A DNA stretch of 64,000 bases from Actinocorallia sp039871655 (GTDB lineage: Bacteria > Actinomycetota > Actinomycetes > Streptosporangiales > Streptosporangiaceae): the NCBI RefSeq assembly GCF_039871655.1, contig NZ_JBDPLZ010000005.1, positions 186,001 to 250,000 on the forward strand. Direction: 5' to 3'. This document shows positions 1-9,243 of the stretch, piece after piece. Positions within the stretch are counted from its first letter, which is position 1. Each line of letters starts with the position of its first letter. The notes under the pieces were generated by a model. It was given only the letters and a program-made list of their open reading frames with translations. It did no database searches and was not told where the DNA came from. The position numbers were made by a program, and so were the translations under genes.

Positions 1-27
1 ACGCTGCCTCAAGCACTGAGGTACCGG

Positions 28-1605
28 GTGTGGCGGAGGAAAATCTTGCGCGTGTGGCTCAAGGCACTGGTGGCCGTGGCTCCGCTGGCGACGATGCTCG
101 GCGCCGGGGTTCCGGCGCAGGCGAAAGCCGCGGCGGCCCCCCAGATCACGCCGGCCAGCGGTTCTGTCATCACATCTTCGTCGGTCACCATCAGGGTGAA
201 GTCCGCGGTGGGCGGCGGAACCCTGTACGTGGACGGGCGCCCGGTGCGCACCGGGAAGAACACATGGCTCACGCACACGATCAACGGGAAGACCACGCCG
301 AACGGGACCGTCAAGGTCAAGCTGGAAGCCGTGCTGCCGTGGGACGAGGCGTCGAGCACGTTCCGGATGGCGGTGCCCGCGTCCGCGCCCAGCGGGGTGA
401 CGGCGTCCGTCACCGGCAACAACAAGGTGACCGTCAGGTGGAACAAGGGCACGGAGCCGGATCTGACCGGCTACACGCTCTCAAGTGACTTCGGCACCAG
501 GAACGTCTCCGCCGCTTCGTGCGGAGCGCAGTGCAGCGTGACGCTGACCGCGCCCGCCACCGCCGGCGGGCAGGCGACGATCCAGGTGGTGGCCAAACGC
601 GCGGGTGCCGCCGCTTCGGGGGCCTCGACGCGGACCGTCAAGCTCAAGGGAACGGGCCAGCCCCCGTCGAACAACGGCAACGCCCCCGCTCCGGCGCCCG
701 CCCCGTCGAACTACACGTGGCCGAACCCGCCGCAGAGCACGGTCTTCCCCACCGTGGCGCCGGACCCCGGCGGTTTCAGCACCGACCCCCCGGAGGTGAG
801 CGTCTACCCGACGCCCACCGACCCCGCCGTCCTCGACCCCTCGGTCGTCAGCCTGAACAGCACGGGGCTGACGGGGACGATGGCGGACGAGAGCCTGCAG
901 TGGGGCAAGAGCATGGCCATAGCGCTCGTCCTGCTGCTGTGCGCGGCCCACTTGGGCACCTGGACGCGTCGCCTGCGCACGGCGCGGGCCATCGGTCCGG
1001 GCGGTCCGAGGCTCGTTTCCGGGTCGGCCCATGCCCGGGTCGAGGCCAACCGGATGCACATCGAGGCCGCGCTCGCCGCCGCCCGGGGCGCCGTCGCCAC
1101 GAAGGACGCGTTCTCGGACGAGGACGGGCAGGACGGGAAGAAGTCCAAGCGCGGCGGCAGGTTCAAGAAGCACAAGGCGTCGGCTCCCGAGCCCGAGGCC
1201 GTGGAACTCGGCTCGCTCGTCCGCGAGGCGGACCCGGACCAGGAGTTCCCGGACGAGCTCAACCTCGAGTACACGCCGAAGCGCACACCCGACACGGACT
1301 CCACGGACGAGGCCGACCCCGTCGACACCGACGTCACCTCGTTCGACTTGGACGAGCTGAACGTCGACAAGCCGGACCTGGACGAGCCGTCCCCCGGCAC
1401 GACGGTCCTCGACCGGTCCGAGCAGGACCCCGACGGCGTCCGGAAGGCGGACGAGGAGAAGGCCGACGCGGCTCTCGCAGCCCTGATCGAGCTGGCCAAG
1501 TCCGACGTTCCCGAGCCGGCGCAGGAGCCGGCGGAGGAGGACGCGGGCGACCGTACCGAGGTCCTCGAAAGCCCCCGCCGTCGCCGGGGCCTCTTCCGCC
1601 GCTGA
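28..1605 (+). CDS. Secreted/membrane-anchored protein with FN3-like domain
   Basis: About 525 residues. An Arg/Lys-rich start followed by a hydrophobic stretch and an AQAKAAAA-type cleavage region looks like a Sec signal peptide. Residues about 40-210 are beta-rich and end in an FN3-like segment (VTVRWNKG, LTGYTL). A Pro/Asn-rich linker follows, then one membrane helix near residues 295-312 with Arg after it, then an acidic and charged cytoplasmic tail of about 200 residues (DELNVDKPDLDE and similar). The topology suggests an outside Ig-like region tied to an intracellular acidic tail; function unknown. The frame is open to the left window edge, so the GTG start at 28 is provisional and the gene may begin outside the window. 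Confidence 0.7.
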   Translation: MWRRKILRVWLKALVAVAPLATMLGAGVPAQAKAAAAPQITPASGSVITSSSVTIRVKSAVGGGTLYVDGRPVRTGKNTWLTHTINGKTTPNGTVKVKLEAVLPWDEASSTFRMAVPASAPSGVTASVTGNNKVTVRWNKGTEPDLTGYTLSSDFGTRNVSAASCGAQCSVTLTAPATAGGQATIQVVAKRAGAAASGASTRTVKLKGTGQPPSNNGNAPAPAPAPSNYTWPNPPQSTVFPTVAPDPGGFSTDPPEVSVYPTPTDPAVLDPSVVSLNSTGLTGTMADESLQWGKSMAIALVLLLCAAHLGTWTRRLRTARAIGPGGPRLVSGSAHARVEANRMHIEAALAAARGAVATKDAFSDEDGQDGKKSKRGGRFKKHKASAPEPEAVELGSLVREADPDQEFPDELNLEYTPKRTPDTDSTDEADPVDTDVTSFDLDELNVDKPDLDEPSPGTTVLDRSEQDPDGVRKADEEKADAALAALIELAKSDVPEPAQEPAEEDAGDRTEVLESPRRRRGLFRR

Positions 1606-1617
1606 CCCGTACGAGGA

Positions 1618-3891
1618 TCAGGGACGGCTGAGCAGGACGGACAGGAGGGCCAGCGCGTCCTGCTTGTCCAAAGGCTCGTTGCCGTTCCCGCATTTGGGGG
1701 ACTGGATGCAGGACGGGCATCCGTGTTCGCAGTCGCAGGAGGCGATGGCCTGGCGGGTGGCCTCCAGCCACGGCCGGGCCGAGGTGTAGGCGCGTTCGGC
1801 GAAGCCGGCGCCGCCGGGGTGGCCGTCGTAGACGAAGACGGTGAGGCGGCCGGTGTCGGGGTGCAGGGGTGTGGAGACACCGCCGATGTCCCAGCGGTCG
1901 CAGGTGGCGAAGAGCGGCAGGAGACCGATGGAGGCGTGTTCGGCGGCGTGGGCGGCGCCGGGGGCGTCGAAGCCGGGTGCGGCGGTCAGCAGGGAGGCCA
2001 GGGCCCCGGGCGCGAGGGTCCACCAGACGCTCTTGGTGCGCAGGACGCGTTCGGGCAGGTCGAGGGGCTTCTCGCCGATGATCTCGCCGGTGGCGAGACG
2101 GCGCATCTGGTAGGAGACGACCTGGCGTCGGACCTCGACGGTGCCGAAGTGCAGGGTCGCGTGTTCGCCCCAGGAGACGGACTTCTCCTCGTCGAGGATG
2201 TGGATGTCGGTGGTGGAGCGGGCCGACGTGGAGTAGTCGGGGGCGGCGGGGACGACCAGGGCGACGCCGTCCTCGAGGTCGAGGAGGTCCACCAGGAAGG
2301 ATTCGCCCTGGTGGACGTAGACGGCGCCTTCGTGGACGGTGCCGTGCGCCGAGGCCTCGTCGACGGTGCCGAGGAGGCGGCCGGTGTCGGATTCGACGAC
2401 CTGCACGATGGACGGGCCCGTGCCTCGCAGGTCGGTGGACGGCCGCCCGCGGTGCGTCCAGTACCAGCCGGTGGGGCGGCGGCGGAGCAGTCCCCGGGCG
2501 GTGAGGTCGTCCACAGCCTGTGGAGACGTCGGCCCGAACAGCGTGAAATCCTCGTCGGTGAGGGGCAGCTCGGCGGCGGCCGAGCACAGGTGGGGCTCCA
2601 GGACGTAGGGGTTGGCCGGGTCGAGGACGGTGGCCTCGACGGGTGTGCCGAAGACCGCCGACGGGTGGTGGACGAGGTAGGTGTCCAGCGGGTCGTCCCG
2701 GGCGATGAGGACGGCCAGCGCGTCCTGGCCGCCGCGGCCCGCGCGTCCGGCCTGCTGCCACAGGGAGGCGCGGGTGCCGGGCCAGCCGCAGATCAGCACG
2801 GCGTCGAGGCCGGAGACGTCGATGCCGAGTTCCAGGGCGTTGGTGGTGGCCAGCCCCAGCAGGGAGCGGGAGCGCAGGCCCGCCTCCAAGGCGCGGCGCT
2901 CCTCCGGCAGGTAGCCGCCGCGGTAGGCGGCGACCTGGTCGGCGAGTTCGGGCGCGACCTCCGACAGGACGCGCCGGGCGGTCAGCGAGACCGTCTCGAC
3001 GCCGCGCCGGGAGCGGACGAAGGCGAGGGTCTGCGCACCGGCCGCCACGAGGTCGGCCAGCAGGTCGGCGGTCTCGGCGGGGGCGGGCCTGCGGACCTCG
3101 TCCTCCAGCAGCGGCGGCTCCCAGAAGGCGAAGGTCATCGCGCCCCTGGGCGAGCCGTCCTCGGTGACCGCCTCGACCGGCAGCCCGGTGAGCACCGCCG
3201 CCGAGGCCGCGGGGTCCGACACCGTCGCCGAGGCGAGCACGAAGGTGGGCGAGGACCCGTACCGGGCGCAGATCCGGCGCAGCCGCCGCAGGATCTGCGC
3301 GACGTGCGAGCCGAACACGCCCCGGTAGCCGTGTGCCTCGTCGATCACCACATAGCGCAGCCGGCGGAGAAAAGAGGACCACCGGGAGTGTCCGGGAAGC
3401 ACTCCGTAGTGCAACATGTCTGGATTTGTAAGAACGATGTTCGCGTAGCGCCGAATCCAATCCCGGGATTCCGGTGAAGTGTCCCCGTCGTAGGTCGCCG
3501 CCCGCACGGAGGGAATTCCCAGGGCCGACACGAAACGTTCCTGATCATGGGCCAGCGCCTTCGTCGGCGCGAGGTAGAGCGTCGTCTCGTCGTCCAGCGC
3601 CGCGCTCAGCGAAGGCAGCAGATAGGCCAGCGACTTGCCCGAGGCGGTGCCTGTGGCGATGATCACAGATCGGCCCTCGTGAGCCAGCGAAGCGGCTCTG
3701 ACCTGGTGTTTCCACAGCTCGGGGAAGCTCAGGGCGGAGCGCACGGGATCCGGTGCCCAGTCGGGCCACCCGGCCGGAGCGGCGGGCCGGGCGGGCACCG
3801 TCTCGACATGGGTCACCCGTCCGCGGCGCCGGGGATCGCGCAGCAGTTGCCGGAGAAGTTCGTGTGCGGACACAGGTTTCCAGTCTGACAT
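1618..3891 (-). CDS. DEAD/DEAH-box helicase with C-terminal DUF1998/MZB zinc domain
   Basis: A superfamily 2 helicase of about 757 residues from the ATG at 3891 (MSDWKPVSAHELL). Walker A is ATGTASGKS near residue 80, motif II is DEAH near 185, and motif VI is QQAGRAGRGGQ. Near the C-terminus a Cys cluster, CDCEHGCPSC followed by PKC, is the metal-binding DUF1998/MZB signature of MrfA/Hrq1-type DNA repair helicases; a role in DNA repair is inferred from that family. The frame stays open to 3993, but the extra N-terminus is Arg-rich and not family-like. No clear ribosome site marks the chosen start. It is divergent from bldG, the same arrangement as at the Streptomyces bldG locus. Confidence 0.9.
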   Translation of the reverse strand: MSDWKPVSAHELLRQLLRDPRRRGRVTHVETVPARPAAPAGWPDWAPDPVRSALSFPELWKHQVRAASLAHEGRSVIIATGTASGKSLAYLLPSLSAALDDETTLYLAPTKALAHDQERFVSALGIPSVRAATYDGDTSPESRDWIRRYANIVLTNPDMLHYGVLPGHSRWSSFLRRLRYVVIDEAHGYRGVFGSHVAQILRRLRRICARYGSSPTFVLASATVSDPAASAAVLTGLPVEAVTEDGSPRGAMTFAFWEPPLLEDEVRRPAPAETADLLADLVAAGAQTLAFVRSRRGVETVSLTARRVLSEVAPELADQVAAYRGGYLPEERRALEAGLRSRSLLGLATTNALELGIDVSGLDAVLICGWPGTRASLWQQAGRAGRGGQDALAVLIARDDPLDTYLVHHPSAVFGTPVEATVLDPANPYVLEPHLCSAAAELPLTDEDFTLFGPTSPQAVDDLTARGLLRRRPTGWYWTHRGRPSTDLRGTGPSIVQVVESDTGRLLGTVDEASAHGTVHEGAVYVHQGESFLVDLLDLEDGVALVVPAAPDYSTSARSTTDIHILDEEKSVSWGEHATLHFGTVEVRRQVVSYQMRRLATGEIIGEKPLDLPERVLRTKSVWWTLAPGALASLLTAAPGFDAPGAAHAAEHASIGLLPLFATCDRWDIGGVSTPLHPDTGRLTVFVYDGHPGGAGFAERAYTSARPWLEATRQAIASCDCEHGCPSCIQSPKCGNGNEPLDKQDALALLSVLLSRP

Positions 3892-4061
3892 CGTGGGAAG
3901 GGACCAGGGAACGCCCCGGCCCCCTGACCGCGGTAGCCGGCCCCTGCCGGACCGCTGAACAGAGGATTTCGTGCGAACACGTCTCCGGGGCATGGTTGAA
4001 TTTCGGCGGGCGAGCGCTGCGACGTCCGATCACATTGCGGCAGGAATGCGCAGGAGGTTCT

Positions 4062-4415
4062 GTGGACCTGAAGGTGAACGACTACACCACCGACGACGGC
4101 CTCACGGTCATCAACGTGGAGGGGGAGATCGACGTCTACACGGCGCCGAAGCTCCGGGAGAAGCTCATCGACCTGGTCAACAAGGGCAAGTTCCACCTCC
4201 TCGTGGACATGGAGAAGGTCGAGTTCCTGGACTCGACCGGCCTCGGCGTCCTGGTGGGTGGTCTGAAGAGGGTTCGGGCGCATGACGGTTCGCTGGAACT
4301 GGTCTGCACCCAGGAGCGCATTCTCAAGATCTTCCGGATCACGGGTCTGACCAAGGTCTTCGGGATCCACACCTCGCTCGAGGAGGCGCGGGAGAACCGC
4401 AAGAGCGCGAAGTAG
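4062..4415 (+). CDS. bldG: BldG-like anti-sigma factor antagonist (STAS domain)
   Basis: A single STAS domain of 117 residues. The phosphorylatable serine lies in FLDSTGLGVLVGG, the SpoIIAA/RsbV signature, and EIDVYTAPKLRE and ILKIFRITGLTKVF match BldG closely from memory of the family. The GTG start at 4062 follows a GGAGG at 4053-4057. In Streptomyces BldG is needed for aerial growth and antibiotic production and works by partner switching with an RsbW-like kinase. Here such a kinase gene follows after 5 bases, so the two are co-transcribed. An upstream extension of the frame to 3753 overlaps the helicase promoter region and is rejected. Confidence 0.93.
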   Translation: MDLKVNDYTTDDGLTVINVEGEIDVYTAPKLREKLIDLVNKGKFHLLVDMEKVEFLDSTGLGVLVGGLKRVRAHDGSLELVCTQERILKIFRITGLTKVFGIHTSLEEARENRKSAK

Positions 4416-4420
4416 CTCCC

Positions 4421-4786
4421 GTGTCTTCTACAGTCGAGGTCGCGTTCAGCGCGCTGCCGATCCATGTGCGCACCGCGCGCATGATCACCAAGGCGGTCGC
4501 GCTGCGCAGCGGTGTGGACGACCCGCTGCTGGACGAGGTGCGCCTGGCGGTGGGCGAGGCCTGTTCGCGCGCCGTGGAGGCGCACCAGAAGCACTGCCCC
4601 GAGGAGCCGGTGCTGCTGAGCCTGACCGACGGCGGGAGCCGCTTCTCGGTCTCGATCAGCGACCGGGCCCCGGACGAGCCGGAGGACGGCCTGAGCATGG
4701 CCGTGATCAAGGGGCTCGCGGACGAGCTCGAGATCGTCTCCTCGGAGGGCGGGACGACGATCAGCATGAGCTGGCCGGCGCGCTAA
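4421..4786 (+). CDS. RsbW-like anti-sigma factor / ATP-binding protein
   Basis: A 121-residue HATPase_c (GHKL) protein starting at GTG, five bases after bldG. LLDEVRLAVGEACSRAVEAH carries the N-box-like Glu/Ala region of RsbW/SpoIIAB, although the usual Asn-Ala is replaced by Ser-Arg-Ala. The C-terminal ATP lid is short (DGLSMAVIKGLADELEI). By family logic it would bind and phosphorylate BldG or hold a sigma factor. The altered N-box may mean weak or absent kinase activity. A strong terminator follows the stop. Confidence 0.85.
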   Translation: MSSTVEVAFSALPIHVRTARMITKAVALRSGVDDPLLDEVRLAVGEACSRAVEAHQKHCPEEPVLLSLTDGGSRFSVSISDRAPDEPEDGLSMAVIKGLADELEIVSSEGGTTISMSWPAR

Positions 4787-4796
4787 CTCGTCCCCA

Positions 4797-4830
4797 AAAA
4801 GACCTCACGTTCCCCAACGTGAGGTCTTTT
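4797..4830 (+). terminator. Intrinsic terminator after the bldG operon
   Basis: A perfect 15-bp stem (4797-4811 with 4816-4830) and a CCCC loop, ending in TTTT, directly after the RsbW-like gene. Confidence 0.9.
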
Positions 4831-4951
4831 GCATGTCTGCCGGACTTGACCGGAAATGAAATTACCTTTCCAGTGAGAATTTAGTACTTTTCCCGGCGCA
4901 AAAGCCGTGCATACCTTCCCCGGAACCGCACCGCACGACCGGGGAGGACGG

Positions 4952-7222
4952 ATGGGCGAGGTCGCACTGGGCGGGGGAGACCTCTTCCTCGTCGTCATCG
5001 TCGCGGTGATCGCCCTGCTGGCCCTGGCCGTGGCGGCCGGGCTGGTCCGCGAGGTGCTGGCGGCGGGGCAGGGCACACCCCGGATGCAGCAGATCGCTCT
5101 GGCCGTGCAGGAGGGGGCGGGCGCCTATCTCAAACGCCAGTTCCGCGCGGTCGGCGTCTTCGTGGTGCTGATCCCCCTTCTCCTCCTGCTGCTGCCCGCG
5201 GAGAGCACGGGGACGCGGGTCGGCAGGTCGGTCTTCTTCGTGCTCGGCGCGCTGTTCTCCGGGACCACCGGTTTCGTGGGCATGTGGCTGGCGGTCCGGG
5301 GCAACGTCCGGGTGGCCGCCGCGGCCCGAGACACCGGGGAGAGGCAGGCCATGCGCATCGCCTTCCGGACGGGCGGTGTGGCCGGGATGTTCACCGTCGG
5401 GCTCGGCCTGTTCGGCGCGGCCCTCGTCGTGCTGATCTACCGGGGCGACGCGCCCGTCGTCCTGGAGGGGTTCGGGTTCGGCGCGGCCCTGCTGGCGATG
5501 TTCATGCGGGTCGGCGGCGGCATCTTCACCAAGGCCGCGGACGTCGGCGCGGACCTCGTGGGCAAGGTCGAGCAGGGCATCCCGGAGGACGACCCGCGCA
5601 ACGCCGCGACGATCGCCGACAACGTGGGGGACAACGTCGGCGACTGCGCGGGGATGGCGGCCGACCTGTTCGAGTCCTACGCGGTGATGCTCGTGGCCGC
5701 GCTGATCCTCGGCGGCGCGGCGTTCGGCACGCAGGGGCTGGTCTTCCCGCTGATCGTCCCGATGATCGGCGTGGTCACCGCGGTGATCGGCATCTTCGCC
5801 GTCGCACCGAGGGCGAGGGACCGCTCGGGGATGACGGCGATCAACCGCGGCTTCTTCCTGGCCGCGGCGATCTCCGCGGTCGCGGTGGCGGCGGCCGCCT
5901 TCCTGTACCTGCCGTCCACCTTCGCGGAACTGGACGGGGGAGTCCGCGAGGGCGGGAACCCGAGGCTCGTGGCGATCGGCGCGGTGCTGATCGGCATCGT
6001 CCTGGCGGGCGCGATCCAGCTGCTCACCGGCTACTTCACCGAGATCAACCGCAAACCCGTCCGAGAGGTCACCCAGAGCGCCCGTACGGGCCCGGCGACG
6101 GTCATCCTTTCCGGGGTGGCCCTGGGCCTGGAGTCGGCCGTCTACTCCACTCTCCTCATCGCGGGAGCCATCTACGGGGCCTTCCTCCTCGGCTCCGGGA
6201 ACACCACGGTCGCGTTGTTCGCCGTCGCGCTGGCGGGCACGGGACTGCTCACCACCGTCGGCGTGATCGTCTCGATGGATACGTTCGGTCCCGTCTCCGA
6301 CAACGCGCAGGGCATCGCCGAGATGTCCGGGGACGTCAACGGCGAGGCCGCCGTCGTCCTCGAGCGTCTGGACGCCGTCGGCAACACCACCAAGGCGATC
6401 ACCAAGGGCATCGCCATAGCGACGGCGGTCCTGGCCGCGACCGCCCTGTTCGGATCCTTCCGCACGACCGTGGAGGGGGCGCTGGCGGAGACGAGCGGGG
6501 AGGCGCGGCGGGCCATCGGCGCCACCTTCCTGGACTTCAACCTCTCGGTGGACCAGCCGAACGTCCTGATCGGCCTGCTCATCGGCGCCTCCGTCGTCTT
6601 CCTGTTCTCCGGGCTGGCGATCATGGCGGTGGGGCGGGCGGCGGGCCGGGTCGTCGTCGAGGTCAGGGAGCAGTTCCGCACCAAGCCCGGGATCATGGAC
6701 TTCTCCGAGCGGCCCGACTACGACCGGGTCGTCGACATCTGCACCCGGGACGCCCAGCGCGAGCTGGTCACCCCCGGCCTGCTGGCGATCATGACCCCGA
6801 TCGCCGTGGGGTTCGCGCTCGGCTACGCCCCGCTGGGCGCGTTCCTGGCGGGGGCGATCGCCGCGGGCGCCCTGATGGCCGTCTTCCTGGCCAACGCCGG
6901 AGGCGCCTGGGACAACGCCAAGAAGGTCGTCGAGGACGGCTGGCTGGGGGGCAAGGGGTCCGAGGCCCACGCCGCCACCGTCATCGGCGACACCGTCGGC
7001 GACCCGTTCAAGGACACCGCGGGCCCGGCGATCAACCCGCTGATCAAGGTGATGAACCTGGTCTCCCTGCTGATCGCCCCCGCGGTCGTCACCGCGGCGG
7101 GCGACACCGTTCTGCGCGCGTCCGTGACGATCGTGGTGGTGGCCGTCATCGTGGCCGCGGTCGCCGTCTCCGGTCATCGCGGTGCCGTGGGGGCGCCGCT
7201 GCCGCGGGCCACCCGCCGCTGA
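4952..7222 (+). CDS. hppA: K+-independent membrane-bound proton-pumping pyrophosphatase
   Basis: A protein of 756 residues with about 15-16 membrane segments. It splits cytosolic pyrophosphate to phosphate and drives H+ outward. The catalytic signature DVGADLVGKVE lies near residues 195-205, followed by the acidic DNVGDNVGDCAGMAADLFE; a second acidic motif, DTVGDPFKDTAGPAINP, is near the end. The sequence GNTTKA at 477-482 has Lys481 where K+-dependent enzymes have Ala, so this should be the K+-independent H+ type. ATG at 4952 is chosen for the GGGGAGG just before it. The position next to bldG is conserved in streptomycetes. Confidence 0.95.
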   Translation: MGEVALGGGDLFLVVIVAVIALLALAVAAGLVREVLAAGQGTPRMQQIALAVQEGAGAYLKRQFRAVGVFVVLIPLLLLLLPAESTGTRVGRSVFFVLGALFSGTTGFVGMWLAVRGNVRVAAAARDTGERQAMRIAFRTGGVAGMFTVGLGLFGAALVVLIYRGDAPVVLEGFGFGAALLAMFMRVGGGIFTKAADVGADLVGKVEQGIPEDDPRNAATIADNVGDNVGDCAGMAADLFESYAVMLVAALILGGAAFGTQGLVFPLIVPMIGVVTAVIGIFAVAPRARDRSGMTAINRGFFLAAAISAVAVAAAAFLYLPSTFAELDGGVREGGNPRLVAIGAVLIGIVLAGAIQLLTGYFTEINRKPVREVTQSARTGPATVILSGVALGLESAVYSTLLIAGAIYGAFLLGSGNTTVALFAVALAGTGLLTTVGVIVSMDTFGPVSDNAQGIAEMSGDVNGEAAVVLERLDAVGNTTKAITKGIAIATAVLAATALFGSFRTTVEGALAETSGEARRAIGATFLDFNLSVDQPNVLIGLLIGASVVFLFSGLAIMAVGRAAGRVVVEVREQFRTKPGIMDFSERPDYDRVVDICTRDAQRELVTPGLLAIMTPIAVGFALGYAPLGAFLAGAIAAGALMAVFLANAGGAWDNAKKVVEDGWLGGKGSEAHAATVIGDTVGDPFKDTAGPAINPLIKVMNLVSLLIAPAVVTAAGDTVLRASVTIVVVAVIVAAVAVSGHRGAVGAPLPRATRR

Positions 7223-7305
7223 GGCCGGACCGCCCGTCCGAGGGGAGAGGAAGCTCATCCACAGGGTGGTGCTGGAGAGGCTTGTGGGACGCTTACGCTT
7301 GGGCC

Positions 7306-7398
7306 ATGAATGGTGCTAAAGGGTTCGCCGTCATCTTTGGCGGCATGCTCGCGATTATGGCGATCTTGTGGTTTGTGGCATGGTCGGTCGCGCCGTGA
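7306..7398 (+). CDS. 30-residue single-span membrane peptide, coupled to the SixA-like gene
   Basis: ATG at 7306 opens a 30-codon frame, MNGAKGFAVIFGGMLAIMA and onward to WSVAP. After a five-residue polar start it is one continuous hydrophobic helix. Its TGA overlaps the GTG of the following phosphatase gene (GTGA), which suggests translational coupling. Codon use has T/A third positions unlike its neighbours, but the hydrophobic pattern and coupling support it as real. Function unknown. Confidence 0.55.
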   Translation: MNGAKGFAVIFGGMLAIMAILWFVAWSVAP

Positions 7399-7865
7399 GC
7401 AAAAGGTTGCTGGTGCTGCGCCACGCCAAGGCGGAGGTCGGGCTGGGCCTGGCCGACCACGAGCGTCCGCTGGCGGAGCGGGGGCGGCGGGACGCCGCGG
7501 CGATGGGCGACTTCCTGCGCGCGCAAGGCTTGGAGCCGGACCTGGTGCTCTGCTCCACGGCGCTGCGGACCAGGCAGACGCTGGAGGAACTGGGCCTGAC
7601 CGCCCCGGCGCGGTTCGAGCGGTCCATCTACACCGGCGACGGCTACGACCTGCTGGACCTGGTGCACCTGACCGGAGCGGAGGTCGAGGAGGCCAGGACG
7701 ATCCTGCTGGTCGGCCACAACCCGGCGGTGCACGAACTGGTGATCGTCGCGGGCGGAGAGCAGGTCGAGGACTTCCCCACCTGCGCGCTCGGCGTGATCG
7801 AACTGGCGGACTGGCAGGCGCGCGGCGGCACGCTCCTGGCCTACCGGACGCCCAAGACCATCTGA
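7395..7865 (+). CDS. SixA-type histidine phosphatase
   Basis: A histidine phosphatase (phosphoglycerate mutase fold) of 156 residues, starting at the GTG at 7395 that overlaps the previous stop. The catalytic RHAKAE motif is at residues 9-14, the second Arg lies in STALRTRQT, and the second catalytic His is in LLVGHNPAVHEL. The compact length matches SixA, which removes phosphate from His-phosphotransfer domains; the real substrate here is unknown. It ends about 50 bases before the convergent serB. Confidence 0.88.
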   Translation: MSKRLLVLRHAKAEVGLGLADHERPLAERGRRDAAAMGDFLRAQGLEPDLVLCSTALRTRQTLEELGLTAPARFERSIYTGDGYDLLDLVHLTGAEVEEARTILLVGHNPAVHELVIVAGGEQVEDFPTCALGVIELADWQARGGTLLAYRTPKTI

Positions 7866-7913
7866 CTCGAAGGGGCGTTCCGCCGGACGGCGGGACACCC
7901 GGGGCGGGCTCCC

Positions 7914-9104
7914 TCAGGAGGCGTTCTCGGCGTCCGCGGCGTCCGCGGCCTCGATCTCGTCCCGGGAGATGCCCAGCAGGAAGAGGATCGTGTCCAGGTA
8001 GGGCACGTTGACGGCGGTGTGCGCGGCGCGGCGCACCACCGGCTTGGCGTTGTAGGCCACACCGAGTCCGGCCGCCTGGAGCATGTCCAGGTCGTTGGCG
8101 CCGTCGCCCACGGCGACCGTCTGGGTGATCGGGACGCCCGCCTGGGCGGCGAACCGGCGCAGCGCGTCGGCCTTGCCCGCCCGGTCGATGATCGGGCCCA
8201 CCACCCGTCCGGTGAGCTTGCCGTCGACGATCTCCAGGGTGTTGGCGGCGGTGTAGTCGATGCCCAGGTCGGCGGCGAGGGCGTCGGTGACCTGGGTGAA
8301 GCCGCCGCTGACGATGGCGAACCTGTAGTCCAGGCGCTTGAGGGTCCGCACCAGGGTGCGCGCGCCCGAGGCGAGCTCGATCTTGTCGCGGACGGCGTCG
8401 ATGGCCGAGGCGTCCAGCCCGGCCAGCAGGGCGACGCGCTCGCGCAGGGAGCCGGCGAAGTCCAGTTCGCCGCGCATCGCCGCCTCGGTGATCTCGGCGA
8501 CCTTGTCGAGCTGCCCGGCGTGCTCGGCCAGCAGTTCGATGACCTCGCCCTGGATGAGGGTGGAGTCGACGTCCATGACGATGAGGCGCTTGGCCTTGCG
8601 GTGCAGCCCGGCCCGCTGGACCGCGACGTCCACCTGGGCCTCGGCGGCCTCGGCGGACAGCGCGGCGCGCAGCGAGGCGGGGTCGGCGCCGGAGACCAGC
8701 AGCTCGACCGCGGTCACCGGGTAGCTGGCGAGCCGTTCGATGCGGTCGATGTTGGCGCCGTGGCTGGCGATCCGGCCCGCCACGGCGGCCATCGCGGCGG
8801 GGGTGAGGGGGCTGCCCAGCACCGTCACGTGCAGCTGGGAGCGTTTGCGCCTGGGGATCTTGGAGCCGCCGGTGGACAGCTCCACCTCCATCTCCAGGTC
8901 GTCGGCCACCTTCTTGACCGCGCCCCACAGGGCGTCCACCTCGGAGGTGTGGGTGACGAGCACGCCCAGCACCAGGCGGCCGCGGATCACGACCTGTTCG
9001 ATGTCGGAGATCTCGACCGGGAAGCCGGCCAGGGTGCCGAAGAGCCGGGAGGTCACCCCGGGGCGATCCTTGCCGGTCAGCGTGATGAGCAGCGTCCGTT
9101 CCAT
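7914..9104 (-). CDS. serB: Phosphoserine phosphatase with N-terminal ACT domains
   Basis: A protein of 396 residues from ATG 9104 (MERTLLITLTGKDRPG). Two ACT-like regulatory segments (residues about 1-170) precede a HAD phosphatase domain: DVDSTLIQGE with the nucleophile Asp, SGGFTQVTDALA for phosphate binding, and VGDGANDLDML for Mg2+. It makes L-serine from O-phosphoserine in the last step of serine synthesis. The two-ACT layout is typical of actinobacterial SerB. The frame is open further upstream to 9284, but that part is Pro/Arg-rich and the GKDRPG ACT start fits 9104; a GTG slightly upstream is possible. Confidence 0.92.
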   Translation of the reverse strand: MERTLLITLTGKDRPGVTSRLFGTLAGFPVEISDIEQVVIRGRLVLGVLVTHTSEVDALWGAVKKVADDLEMEVELSTGGSKIPRRKRSQLHVTVLGSPLTPAAMAAVAGRIASHGANIDRIERLASYPVTAVELLVSGADPASLRAALSAEAAEAQVDVAVQRAGLHRKAKRLIVMDVDSTLIQGEVIELLAEHAGQLDKVAEITEAAMRGELDFAGSLRERVALLAGLDASAIDAVRDKIELASGARTLVRTLKRLDYRFAIVSGGFTQVTDALAADLGIDYTAANTLEIVDGKLTGRVVGPIIDRAGKADALRRFAAQAGVPITQTVAVGDGANDLDMLQAAGLGVAYNAKPVVRRAAHTAVNVPYLDTILFLLGISRDEIEAADAADAENAS

Positions 9105-9243
9105 ACCGATGACCACGGTACCGGTCCGTAGCGGCGGCCCGGGCATCGAGTCCAGCATTCGGACGGGGCCGAGGCCAGGCCCCCTCCCCGGCGGGAATCT
9201 GCCGATTCGACCGGATTCGGGCGTGGCCGGCGGAGGGCGGAAC

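Noticed and set aside
4862..7258. A long open frame of about 798 codons opposite hppA
   Set aside because: It is a mirror of a high-GC gene: rich in Asp, Arg, Gly and Gln with no domain or membrane pattern. The + strand gene has full H+-PPase motifs.
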